From Chaetoceros tenuissimus (taxonomy: Eukaryota; Bacillariophyta; Thalassiosirophyceae; Chaetocerotales; Chaetocerotaceae): DNA of 64,000 nucleotides. Position numbers and translations under genes: made by a program. Location: positions 2,294,001-2,358,000 of the forward strand of contig BLLK01000020.1 in assembly GCA_021927905.1 (NCBI GenBank), in the 5' to 3' direction. Positions 62,538 through 64,000 of the stretch are shown here, in pieces. The notes under the pieces were generated by a model, which saw nothing but the letters and a program-made list of their open reading frames with translations, had not been told where the DNA came from and did not search any database. The number at the start of each line of letters is the position of its first letter. Position 1 is the stretch's first letter.

Positions 62538-64000
62538 TTATTTCTTCCTAGATTGACTCCTTGTTGATCTTGTAGACCTCACGGACGATTCAGATGCTGC
62601 TGAATTTGATCTCTTTCTTCGTTTAGGTTTTTCATTGTCATCTTGGGTCTTTTTCAAATTCGATGATGGTGGTTTCGGTGGTCTTCCAGCCCTGCGCTTA
62701 CGCTCATTAGCGACGCTTCCTCCTACCCCTGGAACAGTCAACGCCGAGACGGTGCTTTGTGCACTAGGAGAGTTCATCGCAGATACTGTGGAGTCAGGTG
62801 CTTCCAACTTGATATGTTCTGGAATGGTTGGAGTTGACATCTTCTCAATCCCCTCTTCTTCGTCATCAGAACTGAGAATTTCTGTCACTTCCACCATTGC
62901 TTTCGCAGGTTTCTTGCTCTTTGGAGAAAAGAAACCAAAGACTTTGCTAATCAACGAAGTAGAGGTTTGCTTATCCTCTGCATCATTATCAGGGTTCTCA
63001 ATAAATGTAGTTCTTGTCTTGAGCTTTTTTGGTTTATTCTGTTCATAGGCACTTGGTTTCCTATCACTGTCTTCCGATTGATCATCCTCCTCCTTGATAG
63101 GTTGACTTACATCACCAACATTAGTACTATTTTTGTTTCGTAATCTTTCAATAAGAACGTCTCTCTTTCCTGATGCTTTCAAATTATTGCTCTTGCACAT
63201 ATCTTGAAGTTCTCGGTAGGAAATTGTGCTGAGATCGTCATTACCTTCATCATTATCATCATCACTATCATTATCGTTCTCGCTTTCCGTATCCTCTTCG
63301 GAATTTGCACTCTTTGTCCGCAAACGTTCCAAAATGTCAGCTTTCTTTCCTTTTGCACTTATACCATGGGCAACACAGTAACTCCGCAAATCCTTGTATG
63401 ACATTGTACTGAAGTCTTCACTAACTGCACTATTGTTATCAACATGGCTTGCCTCCTCTTCTTCTTGATTACCACCGATCTCAGCTTCTTCCTCGTGTGA
63501 CTGCTCCAAACGATCAAGAAGTTGATTAGTACTGCCCTTTGCAGAAAGGTTCCTCTTTTTGCATTCATTTTGTAGTTCTCTGTAAGACATTGTACTGAAG
63601 TCTTCACTATTCGAATCTTTGAGTCCAGCAGCTGCTTGAACGAAAGCCTGTTCTTCTTCTTCAGCCTTGACTCTAGCAGCTTCTGCTTTTTCTTCAGCTT
63701 CGATACGGAGACGTTCTTGTTCTTCTTTTTCAGCCTTTAGTCTAGCGGCTTCTGCTTCTTTCTCAGCTTCGATACGAAGACGTTCTTGTTCTTCTTCTTC
63801 AGCCTTTAGTCTAGCAGCTTTTTCTTCAGCTTCAATACGAAGACGTTCTTGTTCTTCTTCTTCAGCCTTTAGTCTAGCAGCTTCTGCTACTTTCTCAGCT
63901 TCAATACGAAGACGTTCTTGCTCTTCTTCTTCAGCCTTTAGTCTAGCAGCTTTTTCTTCTTTCTCAGCTTCGATACGAAGACGTTCTTGTTCTTCTTCTT
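62538..64000 (-). CDS. SAP-repeat, AT-hook chromatin-type protein (5' end missing)
   Basis: Open from the window edge to the stop at 62538, about 487 codons visible, with no start in view that is likely real. Reading down: a Glu/Ala/Arg coiled coil with five copies of an [12 protein letters not shown]...AARLKA unit (63-69 nt periods, 63640-64000). Then come three SAP motifs ([54 protein letters not shown]), an acidic region and an AT-hook ([11 protein letters not shown]), then basic KRRKRSN and an [13 protein letters not shown] end. SAP domains bind scaffold-attachment DNA. A role in chromatin organisation or DNA repair is inferred. The Ser-rich tail after each SAP has casein-kinase-like acidic Ser sites. 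Confidence 0.75.
   Translation of the reverse strand, partial: EEEQERLRIEAEKEEKAARLKAEEEEQERLRIEAEKVAEAARLKAEEEEQERLRIEAEEKAARLKAEEEEQERLRIEAEKEAEAARLKAEKEEQERLRIEAEEKAEAARVKAEEEEQAFVQAAAGLKDSNSEDFSTMSYRELQNECKKRNLSAKGSTNQLLDRLEQSHEEEAEIGGNQEEEEASHVDNNSAVSEDFSTMSYKDLRSYCVAHGISAKGKKADILERLRTKSANSEEDTESENDNDSDDDNDEGNDDLSTISYRELQDMCKSNNLKASGKRDVLIERLRNKNSTNVGDVSQPIKEEDDQSEDSDRKPSAYEQNKPKKLKTRTTFIENPDNDAEDKQTSTSLISKVFGFFSPKSKKPAKAMVEVTEILSSDDEEEGIEKMSTPTIPEHIKLEAPDSTVSAMNSPSAQSTVSALTVPGVGGSVANERKRRAGRPPKPPSSNLKKTQDDNEKPKRRKRSNSAASESSVRSTRSTRSQSRKK

Overview
This is nuclear DNA of a eukaryotic microalga, most likely a low-GC centric diatom (Chaetoceros-like, inferred from gene content and base composition only). 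The window is AT-rich and gene-dense. Genes sit on both strands with short spacers. Most have 0-3 GT-AG introns, mostly 70-290 nt. Diagnostic content includes an HSF-type transcription factor, helicase-associated (HA) repeats, a VTC polyphosphate polymerase, secreted sulfatases with Cys-rich tails, a TM9SF protein, Get3, Nmd3, a kinesin and a nuclear tRNA-Pro. I see no prokaryotic operon structure, no CRISPR array and no intact transposon.

Layout. 1-10 kb: a dispersed repeat, a METTL12-type methyltransferase, a twin-CX9C protein, an organellar MRM1/SpoU rRNA methyltransferase, an organellar release factor 1, a type II membrane FkbM methyltransferase, a Notch-repeat (LNR) membrane protein and a two-RRM protein. 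10-18 kb: a secreted or plastid unknown protein, TM9SF, a GPI-anchored trypsin-like protease and sulfatase A. 18-33 kb: a small nuclear-type protein, a divergent kinesin, a two-TM protein, the second copy of the dispersed repeat, a very long disordered protein and sulfatase B (a paralogue of A). 33-43 kb: VTC fused to a beta-propeller-like domain, tRNA-Pro, NMD3, an LRR protein, a protein with a GSNPSV/GDNPSV-type motif and a prolyl 4-hydroxylase-like dioxygenase. 43-52 kb: a TIL-type protease inhibitor, a second GDNPSV-motif protein, an HA-repeat protein, an HSF, a coiled-coil protein and a decayed tandem-repeat gene. 52-64 kb: a FAR1/WRKY-GCM-like zinc protein, an inositol polyphosphate 5-phosphatase, Get3, a Ser-rich protein, a coiled-coil protein and the 3' part of a SAP-repeat/AT-hook protein that runs off the right edge.

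The genes form no single pathway. Loose groupings are organelle gene expression (MRM1, RF1), ribosome biogenesis (RRM protein, NMD3), secretory pathway and extracellular functions (TM9SF, Get3, trypsin, TIL inhibitor, two sulfatases) and phosphate/inositol metabolism (VTC, 5-phosphatase). The most unusual signals are two diverged copies of a ~265-bp repeat that share an H-type pseudoknot with a compensatory base pair, a SPX-less polyphosphate polymerase fused to a propeller-like domain, an RF1 with a shortened codon-recognition loop, a kinesin with altered switch regions, and the palindrome GTACGTAC recurring outside coding exons. All intron boundaries and starts are read by eye from frame continuity and splice consensus.
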